From Legionella antarctica (GTDB taxonomy: Bacteria > Pseudomonadota > Gammaproteobacteria > Legionellales > Legionellaceae): a stretch of 64,000 bases of DNA. Below the pieces are notes generated by a model, which did no database searches, was not told the origin of the DNA, and saw only the letters and a list, made by a program, of their open reading frames with translations. Made by a program: the position numbers and the translations under genes. The DNA is taken from the NCBI RefSeq assembly GCF_011764505.1, contig NZ_AP022839.1, positions 3,385,001 through 3,449,000 of the forward strand, written 5' to 3'. This document shows, piece by piece, positions 30,301-37,203 of this stretch (positions are counted from its first letter, which is position 1; each line of letters starts with the position of its first letter).

Positions 30301-30554
30301 AAGAACCGCGAGATCTTAAATTTGCAGGTCTTGATACCACAATTCCGAATCACTATGGTAGCGTGGATCGCCCTATAGGAAATCAGACATTATGGTTGTA
30401 CTTTACAAAAGATCAGTTCAATGAATATCGACTTTCAATAAATGGACCTTTAACAGTAGTCTGTAAAGATTTGATAGCCCAGGAATTAAAGCATGTTATG
30501 ACCAAGGTGCTTGAGAATAACGAATTCAAGATCTCTGACTTACTCAGGTATTAG
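21330..30554 (+). CDS. AT-less bimodular polyketide synthase with terminal condensation domain
   Basis: This is a 3074-residue megasynthase. Domains in order: KS1 (about 20-445, Cys195 in DTACSSS); AT-less linker ending in LYVFDRKSYW; KR1 (about 610-985, TGGCGGLG, Tyr in ESVYSATN); ACP1 (Ser1109 in GLDSLM); KS2 (about 1171-1590, Cys1344); AT-less linker; DH-like (about 1753-2020); KR2 (about 2035-2400, QSNYVAAN); ACP2 (Ser2518 in GMDSLM); condensation domain (about 2580-3070). No acyltransferase GHSxG domain exists, so malonyl loading must occur in trans. The DH has lost its catalytic His (QYRI in place of a DHxV-type motif) and its Asp (LLES), so it is probably dead. In the C domain the HHxxxDG motif reads PHIILDD, keeping the second His (2707). 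ATG 21345 is an alternative start. The stop codon falls on a Tn3-like repeat. Confidence 0.93.
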   Translation: MRSTLMDKKNQEYNTVDTLDEPIAIVGMNCQFPGVDADIEDVNAFYEMLLKEQTPIKKVPENRWDINQYYDADRQKEDKIVSRVGGFLENPQVFDATFFKILPVEAKQIDPQHRLFLEVSIRALNHANITLESLKNSNTGVFCGISTHDYSQLNYKDNIKFNAYTYIGSADSAAAGRLSYFLNLKGPCITVDTACSSSLSALYLATTALRNQQCDMAILGGVHLSLCPEIFIGVTKANMLSALGQCSSFDAKADGYARSEGCGVVVVKRLSDALKDNNRIHAVIKSIVMNQDGGGMGMAAPNLEAQIELHQSVLEQAHLAAGDIDYIETHGTGTVVGDSIEFNAIRHIHQGHHSKVKPLIIGAVKNNLGHTISSSGMASLIKVVEVFKNEIIPANLHYSTPNSSIAPDSIPALIPVKATPFTKQKNKKRHAQVSNFGFTGTNVSAIIEEPPSIVVHESSAENGEPLCFVISANSEYSLQQMLINQQDYLKKTSVSLRDVCYTLLDCRDHYKFRCAIIAKDKKELINKLESKNYTVKKVSIEKDIIKIGSDAKQIYEYYLSGVNLRSDKNKVQYNQTDLPLYVFDRKSYWHDKEKSDETQLPEDWCFNLELLYQPIDISNEKKTGGQWLLIGARQLAPGLIQQGLHIVQEEDNYSLNDLDGIIFAESLDSPVPKNIDARIALQKKTLKKLLALVRELNPKAIKLRLLVLAAHDTPEHQLDSSPLYGFCKTLVLELPQCKTILIDLDKTEDNSVIQIMQEINYNHGKHYDHVISYRKGERLVFRLKKAMLQGKKKSLNPEGRYLITGGCGGLGLVTAEALLAAGATELILLSRTIDTPSIKTNLKKMQSLYPDRVIRSVSLDITDKENLHQFLSECNADGLLKGIVHAAGASTIAPLLEHQNKDIDYLFSAKVQGGWYLHELSQNFALDFFVVYSSISSVFGSNKESVYSATNSFLDALVTERQRLGLVGTAIQWGPWAEVGMAKKRSRDQGIKQALIHNEQGQEFIQRLINGHSTHTTIIAPDYLKFMLDFVPKPLPAFYKCLADELNLVQKSSHSDLSPWLSEYIRTDDDKKLVACKGMLSATCKEILGIAKVDELDEFEGFFEIGLDSLMMTELATRLKEQLTPVFNVVATIAFDYPSINKLSTYIESELKSHLSEIRMLPSSAESADDSIAIIGMSCSLPNAPDITAYQILLENGLSGIRDIPIERWDNSRFYDPDPDAPGKSYVNKLGLLDEIKYFDPFFFGISPREAPLMDPQQRLFLENCYKALEHANYPPSFLRGSLTGVYAGVGSSHEYYSQLEKAGLSNDELGMFAVTGKALNIIPGRVAFTFDFKGPALSVDTACSSSLVAIHYACQSLKNREIDFALAGGVNVLLRPESIVNLCKAKALSPESQCKTFDESADGYVRAEGCGVLFLKRIADALRDNDTILAVIKGSAVNNDGKSAGLTVPNGKSQEDVMMAALGQTKLASSDIGYVEAHGTGTPLGDPIEIHSINKVYGNERGQENRLYVGAVKTNIGHLESASGVASMIKVIMSLQNKRIYKNLNFKQLNPKIKLDDTQLALHNRDWNTNTKLKSAGVNAFGFSGTNAHVILQEFPQKTMQRQTPPSRWNVLLISAKTLKSLDELIKRYQQFLETTLFHFNDLCFTAAACRDHYTYRLVVAAKNAREASLLLEKGEFASSHGTKNFLDLQYDKELNFLVSDYLQGKNVDWRAYYKANNDPLIKVDLPGYIFDRSMFWLEKKDINIVPINPIHPLLGRMLSMPGNEYVFNHQLNFNKINYINQYRIFDKEIVPTAVFIESGLAAARAVLKGQSFSIEQFIIERPLYPTQGMDFQVQVKPKDTQRYMISIYAKQNDNWQKYSDMEMQSTSSAPASVDINVLKSSLTNPVDLAQFYEELKKGPISFGAELAVLLEAYASSHSVLSKVVLAKTNSEQGYTYHPSLLESAIQSLFLINKDLKSDITYVPYSFSRMTVYQNAPRTVWIHSITREPKNRNEWCADVHFYDNSGLLIADLEELQLRQVTKNHFFSYESVLEHLYDIQWRALNGNLQNPKNRPSLCVISKDEAKTQKLFGNLNYQFIDDVNKLDRVEDKNIVFLYEQEQFNDLFHCCQKMFQSPPASFILVTENAYVIDDRVDKVNPYHTMASAFWKSFRNELDFGKNYTIDLSANSTPAATLDYAFNPENEETQFAVRDKIYLPRLEKKKLPVNPAPQEALFDREASYLITGGTGGLAKPLIEYLIHRGVKHIIITSRSECPLDTQDLIDKARKKHVDIKHYVADASNFQKMEDLVKTIEQGFNPLKGVFHLAGVIRDELIINLSDEAIQEVLTAKIDGALTLHELTQNLQLDHFVLFSSSASILGPRGQSNYVAANGFLDGLAHLRQQKGLPALSINWGAFHSLGMAAKNINSIQRRGLIPMDKKSIDVLDVLLPSQMPQILICPIHWDVYCKNTPKQITFSEQTKDTLSPDYHFLAFLRQKTGKERVAILSRVLSDIAADVLRLDNIDQVGTKKDLFAMGMDSLMSLELRNRIHDKLQCPTLSLPIEYFINEPRIDKIARNVANELQIFFEHEPDYSSSQAFVAEEIPLCDTQYIFWMIKKIASSFNCAMQLQLHGKLNKELLSEAIEFAINQNSVFWLNISESAPVQMLKKQGRFRLIYEDISLNYNRDILNEVFYDNVMQIIPFTIQPLIRMYLYKLNNELHELHIMIPHIILDDSSYRILFDQFKQNYETLILGKKLVSVPEKYTYLDYVKHNNALYEKNLKMKVDFWNGYNKDFQRLSFGSVYHLPDASNQPQNLFHYPMEVQLIERFKEWHHAKNINLSTGVIAVCQIVFYKISLQKKIPITILHTGREGSRYKSVVGLFTEYKRINIALNEGFTFIDFLKSIEEELTKTAPYQKCSQLIKNAGLKDSRLTLGQYLTYLFNKLVLSSRFKKSKINPITTDYYLRHLALLLWRKTKINIKYRLNQLFRLNLLISKPDRLRVLINITASFFIKEPRDLKFAGLDTTIPNHYGSVDRPIGNQTLWLYFTKDQFNEYRLSINGPLTVVCKDLIAQELKHVMTKVLENNEFKISDLLRY

Positions 30555-30596
30555 GGGTGTGACCATGCATTAATGTAAGAATAGTTCTGAGCGCCC
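30554..30596 (+). repeat. Tn3-like terminal inverted repeat, left
   Basis: Starts GGGGTGTGACC and contains GCATTAATGTAAGAATA. A similar sequence, in inverse orientation and with about seven differences over 43 bases, lies at 39004-39046. The GGGGT start and about 38-bp length fit Tn3-family ends. The first G is the last base of the polyketide synthase stop codon. Confidence 0.5.
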
Positions 30597-30721
30597 TTAT
30601 TTCTGACCTGATGCCTCAATGAAAGGTGTTGCCGAAGGACAAAAAAAGTACTGAGTCGTTGCCTCAGAATAGGTGTTGCTTTTGAAAGATTTTATTCCAG
30701 TTAAAAAATATTTGTTATTGA

Positions 30722-30860
30722 GCCTGGTGGGTATGTGGGCGAGAAGCCTGTGAGAGTGAACAACAGCTGTGGGTAACGTATTTTCGTTATCCATAGCTTT
30801 GTTCATACGTCCCGTAGGGCACAGGCTGATCCGAAGGACTCGTCCATCATTTCCACAGGC
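30722..30860 (-). repeat. Large branched hairpin after the integrase-type transposase
   Basis: Outer arms pair (GCCTGGTGG with CCACAGGC), then GCCTGTG with CACAGGC, GAACAACAGCT with AGCTTTGTTC and TGGGTAAC with GTTATCCA. It begins about 30 bases after the transposase stop on the minus strand. It has the same architecture as the hairpin at 54704-54837, with different bases kept paired. Confidence 0.7.
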
Positions 30861-30889
30861 TTTATTTTTACTTTCTTCCAAGTTTTTCA

Positions 30890-31135
30890 TTAAATGGCCT
30901 TTCTCTGTTTTGTATTTTGAACATTCACTAGCTTAAATAGTAATTTTAGCTTCTTTTGGATGGTTTTTTGTAAATCGAATGGGTCAAGTGTAATAAATTT
31001 ATCCTGCAGCGTTTTTTTCTGCTCTAAAGTAAGGTCGCTTGATGTCATTAATCGTTGATAGGGAGTTTGCGCTTTGTCGTATTTTTTCTTAATGTTTGAT
31101 TCAATACGTACTTTATCAACGAGTTTAATACAAGG
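30890..31135 (-). pseudogene. Integrase-type transposase, 3' part
   Basis: This encodes the C-terminal roughly 80 residues (CIKLVDKVRIESNIKKK...), rich in Lys. Removal of IS21 and one CAAGG joins FFYPC of the 5' part (35118-36064) to IKLVDK in frame, restoring a protein of about 400 residues. Confidence 0.85.
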
Positions 31136-31207
31136 TGTCATGGGTCACGATTACTAGCCCACCCTCTGGCCACTCAAAGTAGCCCACTTAGGGTAAATTT
31201 TTTTAAC

Positions 31208-31399
31208 TCACTTGTCATCTACTAAATTAAATTTCGGTATAAATTTTTTCCTGTATGACTCCCCATCAAGAACAATTCGATAAGCTTTATTTACGATACG
31301 ATCTAATGCTGCGTTTGCCATAACCGGATCATAAAATAGCTCCATCCATCCTTCTATTTTACGGTTAGTAGTTATAATTAGCATAGAGTTTACATGGAT
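31208..31399 (-). pseudogene. istB: IS21 helper ATPase IstB, 3' part
   Basis: This encodes the C-terminal segment SMLIITTNRKIEGW and DRIVNKAYRIVLDGESYR, typical of IstB. It is split from the N-terminal part by IS3 element A copy 2; deletion of that element plus one GAT gives LIAAIHVNSML in frame. IstB function is therefore lost. Confidence 0.92.
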
Positions 31400-31570
31400 T
31401 GATATGGGTCCGCATGTCTGGAACAAAATTAAGGAAAAATAAGAGCTATTCATCCATCATTTATAGTTAAAAATTCACTCAAATTAACCTATTTAAACCT
31501 ACTCAATACCGTATGAATAGTGATTGCTACTACGAATTGTCTTAGGTCATTTTACCACAACTCTATCAGA

Positions 31571-31647
31571 ATGACTTATCCACAAGTCCACAGGTCAGGA
31601 GAGCTTCACTTTCTCGTATAGGCCTGTGGGCCTTGTGGGTAAGTCAT
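31571..31647 (-). repeat. Hairpin with DnaA-box-like site in IS3 element A copy 2
   Basis: Same sequence as 16461-16537. TTATCCACA is at 31576-31584. It lies 19 bases after the orfB stop. Confidence 0.75.
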
Positions 31648-31665
31648 GACGCTCTCATTTAGGGT

Positions 31666-32511
31666 TTATGGTCTTTTCCGGCCATAATACACCTCTGCGG
31701 GCGTTAAATAATTAAAGGACTGGTGAAGCCTTCGGTTATTATAATACTCAAAATACTCCGTTAAGGCCAGCTCAACCTCTTCAATTGTATCAAAATCATA
31801 CCGGTAGATTTTTTCTTGCTTAACACTACGCCACAATCGCTCGATAAATATATTATCTAAATAACGTCCTCGCCCATCCATGCTGATAGAAATGTGGTGA
31901 GATTTTAGCGTATTTATCCAATCTTTTGAGGTAAATTGAGAACCCTGATCCGTGTTAAAGATCTCACAACGCGAATGCAGCAAAGCGTTTCTAAGCGCCT
32001 CAATACAAAATTCAGCCTCCATAGTAGGTGAAATAGCCCATCCAATCACATAACGACTATACCAGTCCATAATAGCTACTAAATACACATGCTTTCCTTT
32101 CATGCGGATGTAGGTGATATCTGCGGCCCAAACCTGATTTGGTTTGGTGATATCCACCTCTTTTAATAAATAAGGGAACACCTCATGCTCCTTATTGGGA
32201 ACGCTTGTATTTGGCTTTGGGTAAACAGTCGATAACCCCATCATTTCCATCAACTTTTTTACTCGACGTTTACCAACAGGATAGCCTACTTCTTTTGACA
32301 GCCATCTTGCCCGCTTAATTTTACCTTCACATGGATACTGCAGATAGTGCTCATCAAGTAGCGCCATAAGCGCTTCATCTTCGACAGAAATGGGCTTGGC
32401 ACTATAATAATAACTTGAAACAGGCAAGTCTAATAGCAAGCATTGTTCACGAATGGTGAGCTCGGCAAGAGGATCAATCATGACGCGCTTTTCATCCAGA
32501 CTAAAGTTCAT
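31666..32511 (-). CDS. IS3-family transposase OrfB, copy 2
   Basis: The 281-residue product is identical to the one encoded at 16556-17401, with an intact DDE triad (AADITY, NTDQGS, FIERLW). It should be functional as the OrfAB fusion. Confidence 0.95.
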   Translation of the reverse strand: MNFSLDEKRVMIDPLAELTIREQCLLLDLPVSSYYYSAKPISVEDEALMALLDEHYLQYPCEGKIKRARWLSKEVGYPVGKRRVKKLMEMMGLSTVYPKPNTSVPNKEHEVFPYLLKEVDITKPNQVWAADITYIRMKGKHVYLVAIMDWYSRYVIGWAISPTMEAEFCIEALRNALLHSRCEIFNTDQGSQFTSKDWINTLKSHHISISMDGRGRYLDNIFIERLWRSVKQEKIYRYDFDTIEEVELALTEYFEYYNNRRLHQSFNYLTPAEVYYGRKRP

Positions 32512-32785
32512 GCTTTTTTTTTAGCCAAGATAGCTGCGCTTGAAGTCGACCAATTTCTTGATATAATGCCTCAACAAGCTGCTCTTGGGACTTGGCTTCT
32601 TTTTCATTAGCCCCAGAGAATAAATCGTTAATGGCTTTGATGGCCGATTGCTTCCAAGTTTTTACCTGCGTTGCGTGAACACCGTATTCACTGGTAATTT
32701 GCGCTTGTGTGAGTTTCCCCTCAATCGCAGCTAGCGTTATTTTTGCCTTCTTGGCCGCCGTATAATAAGCTCGCTTTTTAGACAT
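32501..32785 (-). CDS. IS3-family transposase OrfA, copy 2
   Basis: The 94-residue product is identical to the one encoded at 17391-17675: a helix-turn-helix protein with a C-terminal zipper helix, ending over the A-rich frameshift site. Confidence 0.93.
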   Translation of the reverse strand: MSKKRAYYTAAKKAKITLAAIEGKLTQAQITSEYGVHATQVKTWKQSAIKAINDLFSGANEKEAKSQEQLVEALYQEIGRLQAQLSWLKKKHEL

Positions 32786-32862
32786 TTTATTCTCCTCTTT
32801 GTATTAAGAAGAATAGCTCTTAAAAAACCTTTTTTTGTGTCCAGAAAACCGCGCCTATATTA

Positions 32863-33429
32863 GATAGCTGCTATTAAATCATACAGATCAGTGGACTGTT
32901 CTGGCGATAATGCTTTCAGCCCGAAGTCATCTAAAATAAGCACATCGTATCGTGAGTAACGTTTAAAAAGCGCAGTCCATGTTTCATCCGCTCTTGCTTG
33001 GTGGAACTGATTTAACAGTTCATTCGCTCTTATAAAGCAGACTTTTTTATGTCGTTGACATGCCATTAGACCCAGGGCTTGAGCCAGGTGAGTCTTTCCG
33101 GTGCCAACAGGTCCCATGATGATGACATGGTTTTTTTCTTTGATAAACTTCCCTGTCATCAGGGTGCGGATGGCTTGTGTGACTTGTGTTGAATATCGAG
33201 CCAGTTCAAAATTTTCAAAACACTGAGGCTCCTCAAATCGAGCTTGCCTTACACGCCCAGCAAGCAATTTTTGTTGACGAGCCTCATCCTCATCCTGAAA
33301 CAACATTGAGAGCAACTCTTCATAAGAGAGGGACGCTGCGCGAGCCTGTTCTACTCTTGCTAGCAGTGTGTCTGGGATCCCTGTCAAACGTAGTTTTTTT
33401 GCAAGCTCTAACATATTGATATCACTCAT
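32863..33429 (-). pseudogene. istB: IS21 helper ATPase IstB, 5' part
   Basis: About 189 residues with Walker A GPVGTGKTH and Walker B VLILDDFGL of the AAA+ IstB family. The start at 33429 has GGAGGCTC just upstream and overlaps the istA end by 8 bp, as is usual in IS21. The gene breaks off at the IS3 insertion after LYDLIAAI. Confidence 0.92.
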
Positions 33430-34969
33430 AATGAGCCTCCATCGTTGAGCTGTAATCACTTGCTGCGCGAATATAGGCAAAGTTCTCATGATTGGCCGAG
33501 CGCTTAGTGGAGAATGTTCTCGTGTCTTTTTTATCCAGGCCTTCCGTGAGGATTTTTTTCAATGATTGATGAGTATAATTATCAAATAAAATCGCGCGTA
33601 AACATGCATTTTCAAGGCGCTCATTACCGTATTCCTCAACCAAGCGGATGATAGCCTGGGCTTTTCTTAAGCTCGTTCTAGAGCCTTCAGCCAGTACCTT
33701 TGTGACCATTTCCTCCGTTGCCTGACCAATTGCTTTGGCCGCTTCAATACAAACGCCAGCAGTATTTTCTAAGTAATACTTTGCAGAATTATGGTAGTCA
33801 TTGGGATCCGTTTCCCACTGTCCACGCCCGTAGTTACGAATATGGGTCTTAATCAAAGCATGATTCACATAGGCCTGAACGGTCTTCAAGCCAACTCTAA
33901 TTTTAACCTTTGTCCCGATATGTATCGTTGGCACAGAATAAAAATTACCAGCAACAACAAAATGATGGTCACGATGAACTTGAGCATCCATCCAAATGGG
34001 CATATCAAAAGCGCCTGCTGGCAGTGGGTTTAATAAATTAAATTCTTCATTTTTAAATACGTCAATTGGCTTTTCACCAGTGGTACTGCAGATGACGTGC
34101 GATACCTTATTAGCGCACCAATCACGTGCAAAGGCGTTCATCGAGGCCAAATCATCATAGGTTATCCCCGCGATAACCTGTTCTTTTACCAATTGAACAC
34201 TACGCTCAACCTTCCCCTTGTGCTCGGGCGTTCGAGCCTTCGCCGGATCGGCTATAAAGTCATAAAAGCGAGATAACTCTGCATAGGTTTCATTGACCGT
34301 TGGATCATAAATATGTGCTTTAATAATTCCCGATTTCAAATTGTCTAAAAGAATGCAGTTGGGCACGCCTCCAAAAAAATGAAAGGCATTGATATGGCTT
34401 TGCGCCCATGATTGCTGATTTTGAGAATGTACAAACTCAACATATCGATACCGACTATGTGATAACGTCATAATAAAAGCGTATGTTTTTTTATTATTGA
34501 TAAACCCAACAAACGCATAGTCAACTTGTGCTTCATGCCCAGGCTTTGTTAACAAATGTACCGTAGCCTTAGGCAACGAGGGGAAATGACGTTCAATATA
34601 ACGACTAAGACTTCTTCGACTGCTAACAAGACCATTATCGCTTAAAATTCGGTGTATCTGCATATGGGTAATCCACTTCTCAGTGAGGAGTGATGCTATT
34701 TTTTCGTGATGCGCCTCAAGTTCTTTTTCTGATTTATTGGGTCTGTTGTTGGCTGTAGTATTAACGATTTTATTATGTATCTGCAAAGCGATAACTTCGA
34801 GCTCATCATTGGAAATATCCTCCTGATAACCCAAATCCTTGGCCATTGAAACGTACTTGCGTATGCTCATTCGTGAAACGCTTAGAGACTTTTCAATATT
34901 GCGTTGAGTCATCCCTTTTTTGTGCTGATATAGCACCTCTCTAATTTCTGCCATTGTTTTAATCCTCAT
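33422..34969 (-). CDS. istA: IS21-family transposase IstA
   Basis: The 515-residue protein has an N-terminal helix-turn-helix (MTQRNIEKSLSVSRMSIRKY) and a DDE integrase core with QVDYAFVGF, ILLDNLKSG and TPEHKGKVERSV. The length is normal and the gene looks intact, but the IstB partner is broken, so the element is probably immobile unless helped in trans. Confidence 0.95.
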   Translation of the reverse strand: MRIKTMAEIREVLYQHKKGMTQRNIEKSLSVSRMSIRKYVSMAKDLGYQEDISNDELEVIALQIHNKIVNTTANNRPNKSEKELEAHHEKIASLLTEKWITHMQIHRILSDNGLVSSRRSLSRYIERHFPSLPKATVHLLTKPGHEAQVDYAFVGFINNKKTYAFIMTLSHSRYRYVEFVHSQNQQSWAQSHINAFHFFGGVPNCILLDNLKSGIIKAHIYDPTVNETYAELSRFYDFIADPAKARTPEHKGKVERSVQLVKEQVIAGITYDDLASMNAFARDWCANKVSHVICSTTGEKPIDVFKNEEFNLLNPLPAGAFDMPIWMDAQVHRDHHFVVAGNFYSVPTIHIGTKVKIRVGLKTVQAYVNHALIKTHIRNYGRGQWETDPNDYHNSAKYYLENTAGVCIEAAKAIGQATEEMVTKVLAEGSRTSLRKAQAIIRLVEEYGNERLENACLRAILFDNYTHQSLKKILTEGLDKKDTRTFSTKRSANHENFAYIRAASDYSSTMEAHYE

Positions 34970-35117
34970 CTCATAACAAATCCGTTAGTTATTGGTAATG
35001 ACCAAACTAACACTGTTTATTTGCTACTCAAAGTGGGACTCAGAGATGGCCATGGAGTGGGCCATTAATCGTGGCCAAACCCGACCTTTAGTGGGCTAGT
35101 AATCGTGGCCCATGACA

Positions 35118-36064
35118 CAAGGGTAGAAAAAATTAAAAAGATGAGATATTTCATTAGCATATAAATCATTCATCAGTTTGACTAACTTAGGATTATCAAA
35201 GCGATGATAACCAAAGACTTGCCGTACGTGAGTCCAGTTTTTTTGTTCAACATGTGCATTATCGTTACTATGATAAGGTCTTGAGCGTGTAAATTGAATC
35301 GACCGTAGTTTTTCTGGGCGCTCAGTAAAATAACGAACAAGATGCCAATTGAGAAACTCTGAGCCGTTATCACAATCAAAACCTTTTATTTCAAAAGGTA
35401 AATGGGCTTCTATATCTTGAATCCCTACCATGATGATCCCAGTCGCTCCTTTGTTCCAAGCTGCACGCATCTCTGTCCAACCGCTGAAAATATCCGTTAA
35501 CGTAATTGACCAGACAAAATCACCCATCAGTGAAGTACCACAGTGTGCGACAGTATCTGCCTCCATAAAATCAACTTGTTTGGAGTCCCACTGATTTGTA
35601 CTAATCGGAATTTTTTTCCTTAGAAGGCTCCCGGGTTTAGTTCCACTTAAACCTTTCCCATATCGAATTTTAATGGGTTTTAGTAAGCGATCAATAGTAG
35701 CAGCACTCATTGATAGTAGTTGAGTCGATACATCTTCCGGTAAGGTCTCATGATGCTTCTCATAATGTGGTAACCACAAAGGCAGTGCCCTGTTTAAGCG
35801 CTTACCACACATCTGATCTGTAGCAAGCCATATCTTTTTAAGCGGCTCCAATAAGACATCAGGATTATAAGTTTTCTTTTTACCTGGTTTTTTAGGTTTT
35901 TTATCTGAAATGGGCGCCTGTCTTAGTAACCGCGCTGCTGCTTTACGATGATAACCATGGGTTTCGCAAAACTCATCCAATAGACGTTTTTTCACCGCAC
36001 GATTACCACGACGATAACGACAACGCTGTGTTTTTAAATATAAATCCATGCAAACTGCTCCCAT
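35118..36064 (-). pseudogene. Integrase-type DDE transposase, 5' part
   Basis: About 315 residues: an N-terminal DNA-binding part rich in Arg/Lys and a DDE core with VDFMEADTVAHCG, GFDCDNGSEFLN and NDNAHVEQKNW. It is cut by IS21 after FFYPC. The likely start is ATG 36064 behind GGGAG; the frame is open to 36109. The core resembles integrase catalytic-domain transposases, but the IS family is uncertain. Confidence 0.85.
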
Positions 36065-36258
36065 TTTGATTCTCCCTTCGGCAACAGCAATAATGAGGCA
36101 ACGATGCAATTTACATACTTAGTTAGTACTTCCTTCGGCAACAGGTAATTTGAGGCAATTCGCTGATTAATTTTAAATCATGTGGATCTTTTTATTTTCA
36201 ATTAATTCAAGTATAATTCTTTTTTAATATCCCAAGTGAATAGAATTAAGGCGAAAAT

Positions 36259-37203
36259 ATGCAATCCAAATTCGAGGAATTCGAGGAATTTAATGAATTA
36301 CCAGCACAGACTAAAATTGAAACCGCTCAAAATTTATCAAACCGTGATTTACTAAACTTAGCTCAGACATCAAGATCTCATTCGCTTTTGTTTAAGCCTG
36401 TGATTGATGTTCGTAAATTATTGCATCATGTGACACGCGGGGAACATGATGCGGTTAAAGCGATGTTAAAGAAGGACACGCGTTTAATTTTTAAAAGGGG
36501 CGTTGTTACGGATTGTTCTGGGCGAGCATTTGATAACATCAGTGGCTTTGAATATGCGCTGTGGGCCCTGGATAAACACATGTGGGCAATGATGCTTGAG
36601 TGCATAGACCAGGATGAAGAAGGCAGAAAGGTATTCGAACAATTGATTGTTCAATACGACAAAGTAAACAAAAACGGAGTCACTTATAAGCTTAATGGGA
36701 ACACAATCACTGAACAGCATTTTGATTTCAAAAATAGCATCATTAAAGAACTACAAATGCAAATTGATTCTATAAATGCACATGGGACTAAGGATTGGGA
36801 TGCCATTGAAAAGCAGTGGCGAGAAGGTGTTGGTGGTGCACAAAAGAAATTTCCTATACATGTTGTTGATGAGTACTGCTCAGATCAAACTTTTTCTCCT
36901 GTACCGAAATTTACCTCGCAGCCGGAATCATCAAAGCAGTTTTATAATTGGACTACTGGCAATGAAGAAAATTGGTTTGGTCTGGACTCTAAATTGGGTG
37001 GGGATTTTGCTATATATAAAGGCCTAGGGTGTGACTGGCGCTCGTGTGTGGGTGAGGTGCGTGCGGCCGTGTTGGTCTGTGCCGTGGATTTAGGTGCCAT
37101 GGTGGCATTATGTGAAATAAGAACAAATGATTTTATCAATCTCAAATCGCGACTTGGGGAGTTGATGACTGTTGATAAGCAACCCCAAATTTATCAAATG
37201 TGA
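36259..37203 (+). CDS. F-box-like, ankyrin-type effector candidate
   Basis: This is a 314-residue protein. The N-terminus, with ELPAQTKIETAQNL followed by SNRDLLNLAQTSR, fits the F-box pattern (LP, then a hydrophobic helix, then LS..DL). It is followed by VTRGEHDAVKAMLKKDTRLIF, an ankyrin-like helix pair seen in Legionella F-box proteins as far as I recall. There is no signal peptide, as expected for a Dot/Icm substrate. The C-terminus runs into an IS6-type transposase remnant, and the last codons may be derived from it, so the gene may be 3'-truncated. The ATG follows AAGGCG. A decayed paralogous segment lies at 38835-38978. Confidence 0.62.
   Translation: MQSKFEEFEEFNELPAQTKIETAQNLSNRDLLNLAQTSRSHSLLFKPVIDVRKLLHHVTRGEHDAVKAMLKKDTRLIFKRGVVTDCSGRAFDNISGFEYALWALDKHMWAMMLECIDQDEEGRKVFEQLIVQYDKVNKNGVTYKLNGNTITEQHFDFKNSIIKELQMQIDSINAHGTKDWDAIEKQWREGVGGAQKKFPIHVVDEYCSDQTFSPVPKFTSQPESSKQFYNWTTGNEENWFGLDSKLGGDFAIYKGLGCDWRSCVGEVRAAVLVCAVDLGAMVALCEIRTNDFINLKSRLGELMTVDKQPQIYQM

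Larger units (their letters stand above)
31400..32862 (-). mobile_element. IS3-family insertion sequence A, copy 2 (1463 bp)
   Basis: Apparently identical to the copy at 16290-17752 in length and encoded proteins. The target duplication is GAT at 31397-31399 and 32863-32865. It sits inside istB, the innermost layer of a three-level nest. Confidence 0.96.
31136..35117 (-). mobile_element. IS21-family insertion sequence, itself interrupted by IS3 element A
   Basis: Inverted ends begin TGTCATGGG(T/C)CACGATTA. The 5-bp target duplication CAAGG is at 31131-31135 and 35118-35122. Without the nested IS3 (1463 bp plus 3) its size is 2516 bp, normal for IS21. It carries istA and istB on the minus strand. 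It is inserted in the integrase-type transposase gene. Confidence 0.93.
30612..36157 (-). mobile_element. Integrase-type insertion sequence carrying nested IS21 and IS3 elements
   Basis: The outer ends share an inverted repeat with TGCCTCA and TGTTGCCGAAGGA, each followed further in by a second copy beginning CGTTGCCTCA. Without the nested IS21 (31136-35117 plus one CAAGG) it would be about 1.56 kb. It codes on the minus strand for one DDE transposase and has a roughly 280-bp non-coding tail with a large hairpin. Family placement (ISNCY-like) is uncertain and no flanking duplication was found. Confidence 0.7.

Noticed and set aside
21330..30554. Considered as the known legioliulin-type hybrid synthase
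   Set aside because: No adenylation domain, no AT, and the two-module order with a terminal condensation domain does not fit what I recall of that pathway.
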